Below, in pieces: positions 37,563-51,100 of a stretch of 64,000 bases of DNA. Source of the stretch: Taxillus chinensis. Its lineage: Eukaryota; Streptophyta; Magnoliopsida; Santalales; Loranthaceae. Numbering within the stretch: the stretch's first letter is position 1; each line of letters begins with the position of its first letter. The position numbers were made by a program, and so were the translations under genes. The stretch covers positions 2,211,799 to 2,275,798 of the forward strand of contig CM042086.1 in NCBI GenBank assembly GCA_023512835.1. Reading direction: 5' to 3'. Under the pieces are notes generated by a model. It had not been told where the DNA came from, made no database searches, and saw nothing but the letters and a program-made list of their open reading frames with translations.

Positions 37563-40500
37563 TTTTTTCACCAAGGCCGTGAAACGCAAAATGACAACCC
37601 CCTGGGAGTCTCTCTCTTACTCTCCTATTTATATTTTCTGTTAATTTTTTAATTAATAAACATCTAAAATTACACAACTAACCTTTTAGGGTCCTGAACT
37701 CTAAATTGGACCCAATTACAGTCAAAACGCTCGTAACACCAAACGTGATATCAAAATAATATCTTCATTACCAAATAAAGACTATCTCATAAATCAACTC
37801 AAACATTGGTCTCTATAACTTACCACCGTAATAAGCCCATACTTCCCTATGTCTTATTATTAATCAATTTTTGACATTTTTTCCTTTAATAAGTTGCTTG
37901 AGGGAAAGGTCAATGAGCACATAAAATGTTCAACCCTAAATGAAGGATCCATATTAGAGGGTTATCTTCATCATTATTAAGGTTTGTCATCTTCTTTGTT
38001 AATATGTCACATGCTAAAAAGATCACCATCAATCCAACTCATGCAACGACTCAAGAAATCTCCCAATCACTTCAAGTAAGATGGTGTCGTTTAATCCAAA
38101 GAATTCTAATTTTTAGGATCCTCTGGCGAACTTTAAGGTCTGATTTTTCTCTAAAGCTTCCTAATTTTCTTTTAAAGCATGTTGAGAGGCTTATTTTCTA
38201 TTAATTTCCTTTAATAGCCTTATGATTTTCTTTAAAATGTGTTAAAAGGCTTCAAAGTTTGTTGATTCCCTTCAAATTCCCAATAGCAAGTTTCAAAGTC
38301 TTTTAATTTTCTTTTAAAGTCCTCAAGCAATCTTAAGGTCATTTGATTTCTTATAAAGACCTTAGGCATCCTTTCAAGATCTTTTGATTTTTTTTTTATA
38401 AAGTCTTTCCATTGCACTATTTGAACTTGTATTTTATTTTTATTTTTATTTTTTAAAATCAAAACATATGTATTTATATATATACGCATAGGGAATCAAA
38501 ATATGTATTTAAATATCCAATCCAAAGAAAATATAATATAACAATTCTGATTGTACCGTTTATTTCCTCAAAAGTATCTTCTCTATGTATCCCGCGTTTT
38601 TCTAGTATTAATCATGGTCCTAGGTGATATTTCAAAACATTATTGTGTACATAATATTATATAAAAGAATGGAAACATCAATTCTAATAATTAATAAAAA
38701 TAATAATTAAAAATAATTAATAATGTATCCCAGCGATTGAGATTTTTACTGGACTAGTTTCGGTCGATGAGTGCAGGCTAGGGAAAGTTCTTTCTCGTCC
38801 TGCCAATGGTGCACTTATATAACAAGCAACATTTGGTTGCTTTATTTAAAAAAAAAAAAAAAACGCCTCCTTTCAAATCCTTACATATCATTGTCATCAT
38901 GAGCATCTCATCTGAGGCATTGGGGGTGGTGGCGATCAAAACAACAATGATGGCACTGTGTGATTGGCTACACATTTCCTTGGATCACGTGAAGGGAACA
39001 TCCCAATTCTTTAGAAATATACGAGCACGTGGACGGCCAAGTTAATATGCATATAGTTTTTCTTTTATTTCTTTATGGAAATTATAGGCATTTAAAATAT
39101 TAAAATATTTTAATAAATTTAATTATATAAAATAATATTGAGTGAGATCTATATTTCATTATAAATTTTATTAAAATTTAAAATTTAGGCATAGCTAAAT
39201 AAATTTGTCTAATGTCTCGAAATTTAATATTTAATAAAAAATTTAATTAAAACACAAATCTAATTAAATATATGGCTAATATTATTTTATGTAGATAAAA
39301 TTATTGAAATATTTAACTAATCTAATCGTAAATATTCTTATAGTTTGTGTAATTTTTTAAAATTTTAATTAAATCAATATATATGAAGTAACATAACTCA
39401 TAATTTATACTCAAAATTTATATTTTAACTGTAAATTTTATTAAAATCTAAACATTTAAATATCAGTTATTTAAAATCGATTAATCGATAATTTAATATT
39501 TAAATTTTAATAAAATTTATAGTAAAAATATTAATCTTGAGTTTAATTTATAGGTCATACAGATTTAATTATAATTTTAAAAAGTATATGATTAAATGCT
39601 CAAGAATAAAGAAGACCGTCCACGTACAACTGAAAAAGGTTGCCGACGCAGTTGAACTTATTAGTCTTTTTTTGTCAAGGAGGTTAATCGTGAGTCGGGC
39701 CGTGATAATGATAAGTTCGTTGTTCGGATGTATTGGCGTTAATACACAACCAATTCTGTCTCTCCTTACAAATTGAATACGACGTATCACTGCAGCAATT
39801 GAATAAAAGTAACACATCATGTTTATGTACCTAGGCAAATTATATTAATCACAGCATTTAATTCTTTTTCTTTTCTATATTATATCTATATGACTATATA
39901 TATATATATAAGTTTTGAGAATCGATAAACCAACTAATTTAGCTGGTTATGGGCTAGACTACATCACTTTTTGAAATTTACTACTAAAAAAATATTATAA
40001 CAATAATAATTGGCAACTTAGATTGTTATTTTTCGAAACAGTACACGTACTATTTTAAATAAATTACTTAATAAAATAATCTATAAAATTTTCAATTACC
40101 CATTTCTTGTTGGTAATGTATAGTCAAAAGTCGCCATCATATAGTAGACAATTAGACGTAAGGTCCAATATTTCCTTGAATTTTTGGGGCACTCCGTTGT
40201 GTTCCTGTCTTCGCCACGCCTTGTATATATACAGTAAAAGTCACATTACACGGGTGGCCCTTTTGCACCATAAATTATTGCACCCTCACCTAGTGTTCGG
40301 TTGAGCTGGGCAATCTCTGGAACAAAGTAAAAAAATAGTATTTTACCCAGGGATAAGGGAAAAATTAATAACTTTTATCCCTTCTAACACACTGTCAAGC
40401 AGTCATAAGTATAACCGGTTGGTAAAGAATGTCTTGTGTCTTATCTTATGGGTGAGAGGTAGACTGCAGATACCACTTCTAGAAACAAGTTTTAGGGTTT

Positions 40501-41960
40501 AATTTTTATCATGAAAATTTTAATTTTAAAATTTAAAAGTTTTATTCACTATAACTAAATAAATATTTATACTGGAATTAATGCAGATTTCTTCCTCGTA
40601 CAAAGTAATATTAAATGGGGTCAAATAACTATAAAATAAAGAACTAAATAGAAAAGGACAAGTTATATTGTCATAATTAGTGCAGGGGAGATCTAATACG
40701 TAATTAATTATATGTTAGGGCATGTTTGCCCAAGCTTATAACTGGCCAAACCTGCGTATACGCAGAAGTTAGTTTTTCCTTTATAAATGTTTAGTCAGTA
40801 TAAGTCTTTTTATCGAGTAAAAGTGCTTTTTCGGGTGTTCATGCTTATAATTTTTTTTTAGATTATTTTTATAAATTTTTTTTATGATAATAAAATTTAT
40901 TATATCTTTAAAAGTATTAATTATAAAATTTAAAATTTTTAAATTTATCAGTAATTCTTACTATATATATACGTATATATTCAAACACTTTCTATATTTT
41001 TGAGTACTATACATAGAGCATTACTATTCAAACTTATTAAAAGGCCATAAGTTTCTGTTCTTAGAAACTATCTTTACTCATAGGTATATATAAGCACTTG
41101 TCAATTGACATATATATATATAGTATATTTTACTTGTATGAATATACTCGCACAAATATTTCTCACACCTAAACAATAACGACACTTGTGGGTTGGCCCG
41201 TTTCTCAATCAACCGGAACAAAAAGTAATCTTATTAATGTTAAAAGCCATTTTGTTAGTCAATTTCCAACAATACTTTTTACATTATTTCTATAGATGGA
41301 TAATTTTTCACAGGGAGCTATTTTCTAACCTGTACTCTAACCATCATATTCATTATTATCATTATTTTTATTAAAATATTTATTTTTTATTTTTTATTTT
41401 TTATCTTTTTTTATTCTCTAACTAGGGGTGCCACCACACAATACGCCTAACGCAACCTCCTAATTATTTGTACAATTGCTCAGTTGCTTGGTTCGCCCAC
41501 ACCCGTCCCGGCATTCCCTCTGTCTAGTGTCTAGGCCAGCCATAGTATCCTACAAACTTGCACCCCACAACCAGTTTGCCATGACCAAAAAGGAAGAATA
41601 GATCTTGGCGGCAGAGAGCGCGCAGTGTCTAGCAGGTATCACAAAGCTTGGAGGCAAAGAGCAGCCACGGTGAGGCTGTGGATAGCAGGGGAGGTGGACG
41701 AGGGAGAGGGGAGAGAAACTAATAAAAATTAATATAATATTATATAAAAATTAAATAGTGATGACTATATTAATTTGTAATTGTGTAGAATTAGAGCTAA
41801 CTTTAATTCATTATGTATTATTCACATGCAGATATTAAAAGTTAAAATTTTTGCTTTAATAAACTTTTCATCGAAAATTACTACAATGACTCTTCACATT
41901 TAAAGAGTTACTGTTTATTATTTACATAATATTATATTATTTTTCTTTATTTCTCTCTCT
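36141..41960. other. Intergenic DNA, no gene
   Basis: No gene can be supported. 36160-36680 is less AT-rich, with small open frames of unknown nature. 37267-37315 is a long (TA)n run and 37526-37562 a (CT)n run. 38220-38400 has repeated CTTTAAA and TTTTAAAG words. 38700-41400 is very AT-rich. 41570-41720 is a short purine-rich island. Confidence 0.35.
37267..37315. repeat. (TA)n microsatellite
   Basis: About 49 bases of alternating TA. Confidence 0.9.
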
Positions 41961-41969
41961 TCTTTCTCC

Positions 41970-42375
41970 TTACTGCATCGACTTTGTGCAGTGTGACAAC
42001 ACGATCCAGGCATGAAGGTCACCGCACGATGACGTGATCCGGGCATGAAGGCCACCGCGCGACAATGCAATTTGGGCATGAAATTGTTCAACAACTTCAC
42101 CCGCCCAATTCCGGCGACGGAGGCGCTGTGGATCCATGACGAGCAGCAATTCGCGGATGCTCAGCCCCCTACGGCCTCCTCGCATGTCACCGTCGTCGAT
42201 TCTCGCTGGATGGAGGATTGTCAAGGTCGATGGAGATCTGATGGGGGGAGATGCCGATCTTGTGGTTGATGATGGCTTGGAAGGCAGTGGCAGGTGGCAT
42301 AGACGATGTTGCGTTTGGAGGCAGCGGCGGGCGGCGTAGACAATGTCGTGCTTGAAGGCAGCGGCGGATTGTATC
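41970..42375. repeat. GC-rich island built of short tandem repeats
   Basis: This is a sharp GC-rich block in AT-rich DNA. It holds about two and a half copies of a 34-base unit (GATCCGGGCATGAAGGCCAC and so on, about 42001-42080) and about two and a third copies of another unit built on GGCAGCGGCGGGCGGCGTAG (about 42280-42370). Open frames exist on both strands, but they follow the repeats. The flanks contain TTTAAAGAGTTACT and AATTACTCTTTACATTTAAA, which may be imperfect inverted ends. I cannot assign it to a known family. Confidence 0.5.
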
Positions 42376-43140
42376 TACTATTAAAAAGGATTATTTTAAT
42401 AAAAATACAAATATTTTGAAGATGAGTGTTGGAGTACAACTTGAAAAATTACTCTTTACATTTAAAATTTTATTTAAATGTAGAGAAAATATACATAATA
42501 GCCTTATAGATGCTCTTAGATAAAAAATTTGTTGAAACGTATTTTAAATATTTAATTTTGTATTTATAGCTAATAGAAAGTCTCTTAAAATTAAATTACT
42601 TGAAGATGATGGACATAAGAAATATCGATTTATAACATAATGTAAGAACGTATACATGAAATAAAACTGTATATGTGTATTGATTAATCATTGCACAATG
42701 TAACAACAGCATCGTTGCACCTGTCACTACTCAATATTCATTACATTTTTTGCGTGACGATGTTGATTAGTATAATTTCACAAACGGTTTAGGTAATGAT
42801 TGACTCGCGAGGAGGCATTACATGAACATTATGGAAAAGTTGGTGCGTGTATGCTTCTAGAAATAATAACAATTAGTATTATACTTGTTTTTTGAGGCAT
42901 TTATTGTTGTTGACACAATGACATGAGTAGGTGGAAAATAATCAGGTGAGGGGAAGATTTATTAGTCTTCTCTCTTCACAAGACATGAAAGGATGAATCG
43001 GATTAATTAGTTGCAAACTGCAAGGGTCAAACACGGCCTCGTCGTCTTCTTCTTCAACGTTACAATATTTTTCATTGATGACCGTCAAGACAATAATGCT
43101 ATAGCTAGCAGCTAGCTACATATGGTTTCCACTTCCCGCA
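42376..43140. other. AT-rich DNA upstream of the small gene
   Basis: I see nothing coding. Composition changes abruptly to GC-rich at about 43140, where the probable promoter of the gene at 43783 begins. Confidence 0.4.
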
Positions 43141-43167
43141 GCTAAGAGAGGGCGTTGTTTTCTTCGA

Positions 43168-43292
43168 TGCGCCACGTGTCAGCCGCCCAGAAACGAGAAA
43201 GGGCCGATACGGCGACGCACTGAATACCGGGGGCGGGACGGAGACCTCGGTAGACGAAGAGCCGCGCGAAGCCTGACACGTGTAGGATCCTG
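43168..43292 (+). promoter_or_regulatory. Paired inverted G-box/ABRE motifs
   Basis: CCACGTGTCAG is at 43171-43181 and its near mirror CTGACACGTGT at 43275-43285. Each contains CACGTG with GTGTC, the core bound by bZIP and bHLH factors (ABA- or light-linked G-box/ABRE). They lie about 500-610 bases before the start codon of the small gene at 43783. A CT-rich, repeat-laden leader (43430-43510, several CCCCTGCTCTG units) follows. Function is inference. Confidence 0.55.
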
Positions 43293-43782
43293 GTTCTACC
43301 TACGTACAAACCCAAGAGAGAAGCCAGAATGAGACTCCTGGAGACCGACCGGCTGGTGGCGGTGGCCACATCAGCATTTGACAAAGAAGCCGGTCACCAG
43401 CGCCCATCAGATCAGACACCTTTTCTCCCCCATTTAATTCTCTCGCTCGCCTTTTAATTACCATCCCCTGCTCTGCTCTCCCCTGCCCTGCTCTGCTCTC
43501 CCCTGCTCTCTATGTATGTACGTGTCTGTTCTTGAGTTCCCTTGTCCTCTGTGTCTCTCTCTGGGTGTGGGTGGGTGGGTGTGCGCGCGAGTGTGTGAGA
43601 GTGAGTGAGGTAGCTAGCGTGCGTGCGTGCGTGTTTCAGTATATATATCAGGTCTGGCCTGGTTTAAAGGGACAGCGATTACGAGGTGGAGAAAGAAGAA
43701 GTGGAAGAAGGTAACCACAGTGAAAAGACATATTGTGTTAAGGAAGATAAAGATTAAGGTGAGGGCGAGGGGAGCGCAGTTG

Positions 43783-45987
43783 ATGGATTGGAGCCATAAA
43801 ATGTTTGTCCCTGTCCGCCGAGTATGGCTCGCCGTCGCCGCCCGAGTCAAATCCCATAACTCGGGTCTGTGCTCTTCTCTTATAATTAATTACTCTATAT
43901 ATACATACATGTTTCTCTACCTCTCTGTCTGTTCATATTGGTATAGGTTTTTTTATATATATATAAAATTTATATATATATATATATGTCGGAGGGCGAG
44001 GGTCAGAGGGTGTGGTGGTACGCTCGATCATGTTACTGTCGCGGCGAGTCCGTGGAGATGGATCTATCAGTTCATGGATAACTGGTCGGTTTCGTGTAGT
44101 TATTATTTCAAATAAATAAATAAAAACCAAGAGGCTTAATTGTTTATGGAAACTAAAAAATTTCTCACTTTTTTATTCTTCTTCTTCAGATTGTTCCGTT
44201 TGAAAACGTTTTCTAGATATTTTGTTGTCCTAGAGGCGTGCGTGAAAGGAAGTTTCAATTTAGAATTTAAAAAAAAAAAATGCTGTCGGCACCAACGATT
44301 GTAGAATCTGACAATCCATCCCTTTCGCCTTTCTCTGTTTTTTCGGTTGCAATTATTAGTATGTGTTTACTAAAATACATACGCGCGTATTCTTATATAT
44401 ATAGATACACGTATGTTAAATTTATAATAATAATAATAATAATAATAACAACACATGCGCCTGTCATCATATTTTTAATGGAATAAGTTAATCATAGTTA
44501 AATACTGATATATCATAATTTCATCTACTAATAATATATATAAAAAAATATTATCTATAGTTTTCATGTCAACACTTAAGCATCTAGCTAATTTATCTAA
44601 TTAAAAATCGAGATGGTTTAGCCACAAGCACCCACAAATATTATTGGGTTAAATATTAACCCAAAAATTCTTGTGTCCACTAGAACCCAACAATATTTAC
44701 TTCTATCTATTATCGTAATATGTTTGTACATAGATTAGTACTTTATATATATATATATATATATGTTTACTGTCGCTAGCTAATTTGTTGCTCAAAAGGT
44801 TCAGCATCTAAATGAGGAATGCATGATTGAGGGGGCAGGTTAATTAAACACACATATAATTTGGACCGCATCAAAATCGGGATATATACAGGGATTCAAG
44901 AGGGAATCAAACCACCCAAATTTTAGGCGCTAAATTCATTCACATATAACCTGCACAAAATATCAAACATCTGTGCTGTTAGGCTCATGGAAGATAACAA
45001 TTAATAATCTGTCTTAACGTTAGGATTTACACTTGGATCACTATTAATAAAAACAAACACATATTGGAGCCATTACGAATAATAGAAGCCAACAAAAGTT
45101 ATAATTAAAAGTGGGTGACACTTTTAATTATATATTATAAATTGAAAAAAAAAAGGTTATAAGTTAATAAAAGTGCATGCTAAAATTTAGGAGCCTACAA
45201 AATTTTTTAATACTATCAAACTTCAGAATATGTTATCATTAAATTATTAATAAATAACTGGGTATTGGGAAGTGCGACTTGTGTGGTAGTCGGCGGTGGC
45301 ATCAATATCCATGCTCTAATCTAAATCAATTAATGTGGGTGTCTACGTAATGATTATTACATGGATATTTAAGCCCAGCACTTCAACATTTCCCATGGCT
45401 GAGATGCATCGGCCAGCATAAATAAAGCCACCACCCAACAGCCAAGCCTGGTGGTGGGCTACGAATATCCATTCCCACCCTAGGGAGAAAAACAACAAAT
45501 GAGTCTATTCTAGCACTTTAAGATTAAATTAACATTTGGGTCGTCTTTACTATTACATTGCGTTAAGCAGTACTGGGTTTGTTTGGTTTGGTGAACTGGA
45601 CGAGGGCAATTCAAAAGTGCTTTTGCGTTGCCTAATTTTGACTTGTTAGGCCGTAGCCAGGGCATTGTATTTGGCGCAATACCATAATAATATTTGCTGT
45701 TGTGTTTGGCACCATACCAGAAGCGGGCCGGGGTCTATATGAATATAGTACGTAGTAGTGCCTTTATTTTAATATATTCGTCTTTGGTCTAAATTGGTGT
45801 AGGAGCTGGGTTATTAAAACTGCACGACGATGTGCAGACGTGCGGATATGAGGATGTGCAGGTGATGTGGGAGATGCTGCAGCGGTTGGAGTCGACGGAG
45901 TTGACAGCCAGCCCTCAGAAGCCCAAACCCCGCTCGTTTTGGAGGGTTCTCATCTGGTCGGCGCCAACAGCTGGCCGTTCTTCATAA
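43783..45987 (+). CDS. Small conserved-looking protein of unknown function (88 aa)
   Basis: Exon 1 is 43783-43864 and exon 2 is 45803-45987, with GT-AG borders and phase 1 joining, giving 88 aa. Exon 1 encodes MDWSHKMFVPVRRVWLAVAA then RVKSHNS. Exon 2 encodes GAGLLKLHDDVQTCGYEDV, QVMWEMLQRLEST, a Pro/Lys-rich stretch, and a Trp-containing tail FWRVLIWSAPTAGRSS. The N-terminal part can form a basic amphipathic helix. The exon 2 core LLKLHDDVQTCGYEDVQVMW looks like the conserved heart of a small plant family that I remember only as uncharacterised. The frame is open upstream of the ATG to about 43627, so a longer start is possible, but the MDWS start best fits a compact protein. It has no signal peptide or transmembrane segment. 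Function cannot be stated. Confidence 0.75.
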
Positions 45988-48146
45988 TCTCCAACAAAAG
46001 AGAGATCCAGTAATAATGATGATGACAGTAATAATAGTGGCTTTTGAATTGGTTTTACCGTTCATTGTTTATCCGGTGATCAATCAGTAGGTCCAATGGC
46101 TGATGCGCTGTGTGCCGATGCTGTTTGGGACACTATTGCAAGTGTGTCCCAGGCCTCCCTGTATGTAATATGCATCGACACATATGTAGTTATTACAAAC
46201 TTCTTTTAATTTGTTACCCTTTCTCTCTTTCATATATAATTTGGTGGTGGTAGTGCGGGTGGCCCTGTTTGTGTGTTGGTGTTGAACATGGTGACTGGAC
46301 GTTGGTGGCAATGGCAGTGATTAGTGTGACACTGTGGTGGCAACGTCGGCAGCAACTGAAATTAGTGCTAATTTAAGCATCATCTTATCGTGACTAATGC
46401 CGAGAGAGCACAGTTCACACACTGAGTTTGCGACAAACTGATGTCTAGATTAATCGTGGCATCTCAATTATTTCCTTTTTTTTTCTGCTTTCTTATGATG
46501 ATAATAAGCTTACCATGAGCACTCTGCTATCTAGCTAGTAGTCAAAGGCATAATCAAGTATATCTGTGCTACTACCTCCAAGCCAAACTACCTGAAAATT
46601 TGTTAAGGATAGGTATGCATTTGGACTGACTAACTATTAGGTCATATTAAAATCATCTATTTGGTTGGGTTTGGTACCATAGAAATCCGTATACCAAGAA
46701 AATCTTTAGAAAGATTGGATAAATCACAAATGATTCTGTTTAAGATTTGGTCCCCTGTGATAAAATCACGGGATAATCAAGAAATTTCATTTTATAAAAT
46801 TTAAAAATAAAAATTAATATTATAACAAAACTAAAAAAATAAAATTAAAATATAACAATACTATACATATTATAAAATTAAATAAAAGTACAATATTTTT
46901 CCCAACAATAGTTTTACATTTAATATTATTTTGTTCAATAAATATTAAATAATAAACTTTAAATATATACTGTTTTTGGTTAATCTAATAAAATAATAAA
47001 GATGTGTAATCATATCGATGAGAATGAGTGAGGAGGAGAGATAATAAAAAAAAAACGTTTTTCTTAGGATGAGTGAGGAGGAGAGATAAATGAGCGAAAA
47101 ACCTAGCGGTGCTAAAAAAAAAAAAAGATGGGTATGAAATGAAACCCACCCGGGAGCAGCATGTCAAGACGGTGGAGAACAGCCTTTTTCTTCCTTATCA
47201 ATCATATTGTCCCTTAAAAATTGGGAAGTCCTAATATTGTCATACGTTCCCGTAATCTCCTTGGCATTCTTGGACAGGTTCCACAATATTGTCACCAGAG
47301 GCCATCACGATCATGTCTAAGTTGTTGATGGGCCATCATCATTCCGCAGCGGAACAAAAATATGAGAAGTTGCAAATACTTTCAAGCAGGCGATATGAGA
47401 AGTTGAGAGGGAGGGAATTAGTCTTTACACTAAAAAATAGGGTGGATAAAGAGCCTGTATACTACCCTAAACTTATTTTTGTCATTTTAAGTTCCATGGT
47501 TTTGTCGCCCTTATAAAGTTTTGGAAATAGAATCAGGCCAAAAATATATATCAACTTCCTATGGTTGACATAAATAATATATATATATATAAGTAAGCAA
47601 TAGAAATATATCAAGTTACATTTCACCATAAAATAATGGACCTCGGTTTATTTCTTCCCTTCGCAAAAAAGTTAAATCGTGTAACTTGAAGGCTTTACTA
47701 CCAATTCACAATGTTCAAAAATATGTCTTTCAAGAAAGAATTCAAGTACTTTCAAGCGTAGGACACATTTGTCCAACTAGTAAAAGGTTACAAACCCATG
47801 GAAATCCCAAACGGGGAAGGAAATAAAAGAATACCTAAAAGATGTATACAGTACTAAAATTTGTTGCGTTTACTTGTAGTGCTCTCTGTTTTCGTTTACC
47901 CTTCTAGATCCAGATCCTGCAACAAATGGGAGCAGTGGTCGCAAGGTGAACAAATTTGCAAATGAACCTGCCTCCCAAAAAAACTGGCAAAATTCACTCT
48001 CCGTCATTGAATCCGGTAGCCAACAAGAGTACCTACAAACGTCCATTTCCTTAGGCGTAAGAAGTAAACACGAATTATAATGTGGGCTCAATGGAACCAC
48101 ATAATAGAAAGTACCTGTACAAGAGATGCACAATCAGCCCGCTATA
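45988..48146. other. Intergenic region between convergent genes
   Basis: 45988-46350 is probably 3' UTR and flank of the small gene. 47020-47095 holds two copies of a GATGAGAATGAGTGAGGAGGAGAGATAA-like segment. 47860-48146 is 3' UTR of the epimerase gene read from the other strand. No other gene is supported. Confidence 0.4.
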
Positions 48147-51100
48147 TTAGCCGCTACCTTGAAGAACTCTCCGAGGATCAAGCTGACCACTACAATAACT
48201 AGAAGGAACAGCAGACAGTTCCTGCCTTCCTTTCCACTCTTCACCAGGCTTCAGGGTGATGGGTTTTTCTATACAAGCAGCCTCTACGCACAACATATAC
48301 TTGTAGTCTTCATCCCCAAAATCAGAGATTGCCTTAGCTTTCTTGTCCCACGGGTTCCAAACCACTGCAAAGGAAAATTTATGCCAATAATCAGTTGATG
48401 CACTACCATTTTGAACTCTACCAATTGCAGAATCCATAGAACTCCCCCTTTTGGAACAGTGAAAGACAACACCTTGTCTTCTTCACACAAGAACAGACAC
48501 ACCCATCAAAGTGTGGTAAGACATTCCCCAGGTTTTGGAACCATGTGCTAGACTTTCTTTCTGACATGAATCACGGCTTCGAAAACCTACGTAATTATGG
48601 ACAATTTTTCCCCAAAATTTGGAGCGAATTTGGCCCTTGGACCAAGGGTTGTGACAAACACAATTGTCTTGAGATAAAGAAAATATTTAAAAAGAAGTTG
48701 TCATAAAATCAGATCACCTGTTCAATAAGTTCTGAGTTTGAACGCATACAGCTACTGTTTTAATCAGATTTTCATTGTCTTCCAAGAGTGATATCTTAAT
48801 TTCACTTGTACAGAAGATACGTGAGAAACCCATAACAAGTGTCTATTATAAATGAAAGCATGGACATTACCAAGAACTATCTTCATGAAAGCCTCAGACC
48901 GATAATTGTAATGTTCATTTGGCAACAAACTTAAGGCCTCAGATTTCATCAATATTTTTTTCACTATTAGTGAACTGATGAAGCACCATAAGAATCAGAA
49001 TTTTTCTTCATGCACAAATCTAAAAATACATGAATATAAAAATGGTGTTCATATCATGTAGATGCAGTTTAGATCGCCCAACCATAGAATGTGCAATTTA
49101 GCCTTAAAAGTTACAATTAACTCTCACAGGAGAACCACGTTTTCAACTAAATGAATTTAAAATATCGCTTCTTTCAGAAATTCTTTCTATTATAATAGTC
49201 AACGATCATAAACGCATAAATGGGGAAGTCTACTCTAATCTGAAAAAGAGAAAGCCATGAGAAACTCACCAGCATCTGGAAGTCCATCCTTGCGTATCAC
49301 AAATGTCCTCTTTTTTTCATGATCCAGGATTGCAATCTTTGTAGGAGTACCAACATATATTTTGTCCACCTTTTAACAGGAAAAAATATTTTAAATAGTA
49401 AAATGATTGAATCAAAAAATTGAAAAGACTACACATCCTCATAAAGACAGAAATTGACCTCAGATTCAAATGTAATTGCATCCCCCTGTTCAGTAAACCG
49501 CTCTCTATTCTGTAGGTTATCCAGATAATCCAGTGTCTCCAGTCCCTCAACCCGCACTTCACTGAACAGTAACAGTAAGTAATTAATTAAAAAACAACAG
49601 ATGTAAGATTCTGTCGCATTTAATTATTAGAATTCAAAAAATGTAAGACAATAAACTGTCTTCAAGATTATTGATTATACTATGGATAATGTAACATATA
49701 TTTTATCAGCTATGGTAACCACAAAGAGAGTTGCCTGTATTAAAATCATCTACAAGATTATGTTATTTTTTGATAAAAATCATGTAAATCGAATTTCTGG
49801 GTGATTTTATTGCTTTACTTACTATATTTTAAAATTTAAAAAAAAAATTAAAAAAAAAACTCCAGCCAATCAATTGGTCATATATATCGGCTGACTAAAA
49901 CTTATCTGAGCATTGATGATTTTGTCATAAGTGTTTGACTATGGTAATAGTTTTATTTCGTGCAACATTTTTAAAACTAATCAGATGCATGCAAGTGGTG
50001 AAGATTAATACATACATTAGTAATTATTATGCAGGTGCATTAAAAGCTTGGATTAAAAATAAGCTTCCCATATGTTGTTATTATGCTTTTTTATCAACTT
50101 AAAAAATGTCTTAAATCATCAACCTTCCAGTAAAGATTCATTCAATGATGTAACAGTCTTTCCTATGACTATGCCTACTGCAGCTAGACTGCTAGTGTGT
50201 TTTTTTTACATAACTTGGCGGCACAAGTGCTTATTAACACGCAGCATAAATTCAAGGCCTTGCTTTGCCAAATTATTTCTTCATCATTGCTCCCAGCCAC
50301 AAATGACTTCCACAAAATTTAAGTAGTATTTTTAAAGATATATGTGAAAGCTGTCATATATCCACACAGCAGAATCTGTGAATAATATGTAATCTTTATC
50401 TATGTTTTTGAAGAAGGTTGAAACAGTTTTTCCTATTGTTTCTTAAATTTTATTTATAGAAAACTAATATCAGCCTATATATATTGGGACATACAAATTT
50501 ATTATACAAATTTAAAATTTAATAAAATATAAATAGTACAAATAATTAAGTATATAAATATAATATCAAAATACTACATGCCACATATTTAGTAATATTT
50601 TGATGCCAAATACATGTTTGTTGATAGCAGAAAAAATAAAACCAATGTGATAGATAGGAACATCAAAATATAAAGCAAAATGAGTTTTTTTGGCAATAAA
50701 TTATTACCATATTTGGAGGGAAAGAAGGGAATTTTAATTATATTTGATGAGGCTCAGTACATAACATTTGATTTATAGACATATTTAGGAATTTAATTAT
50801 ATTTTTAAAAAAATGGTGGGCCTAACCCCTAAATGCCCCCATAGTCCCTCTCAGCATGTTTTTACCTTTCTCGTACCCACAAAAATCAAAATTAAAAAAA
50901 CAGTAAATTTGGTCAATTCCAGAATAAATATCATTCTGTCTAGATGCATAATTGTATCTCTTTTCAACACCAACTCAATCTGGTATTCTAATGTGTGTTT
51001 GAAATTAAAACAACCAAATTCAAGTATTGCATGTATTTTGGGACAACTTGAATGTGTTATAAAAGTATTGGATATTGGCAAGATAAGGAGATAGCTGTCA

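Noticed and set aside
40395..40490. Segment resembling a tRNA gene (GGTTGGTAAAG and so on)
   Set aside because: It lacks a matching B box and cannot be folded into a cloverleaf by eye.
43142..43384. Minus-strand frame of 80 codons in the GC-rich block before the small gene
   Set aside because: It has no recognisable motif, and it overlaps the G-box pair and promoter-like region.
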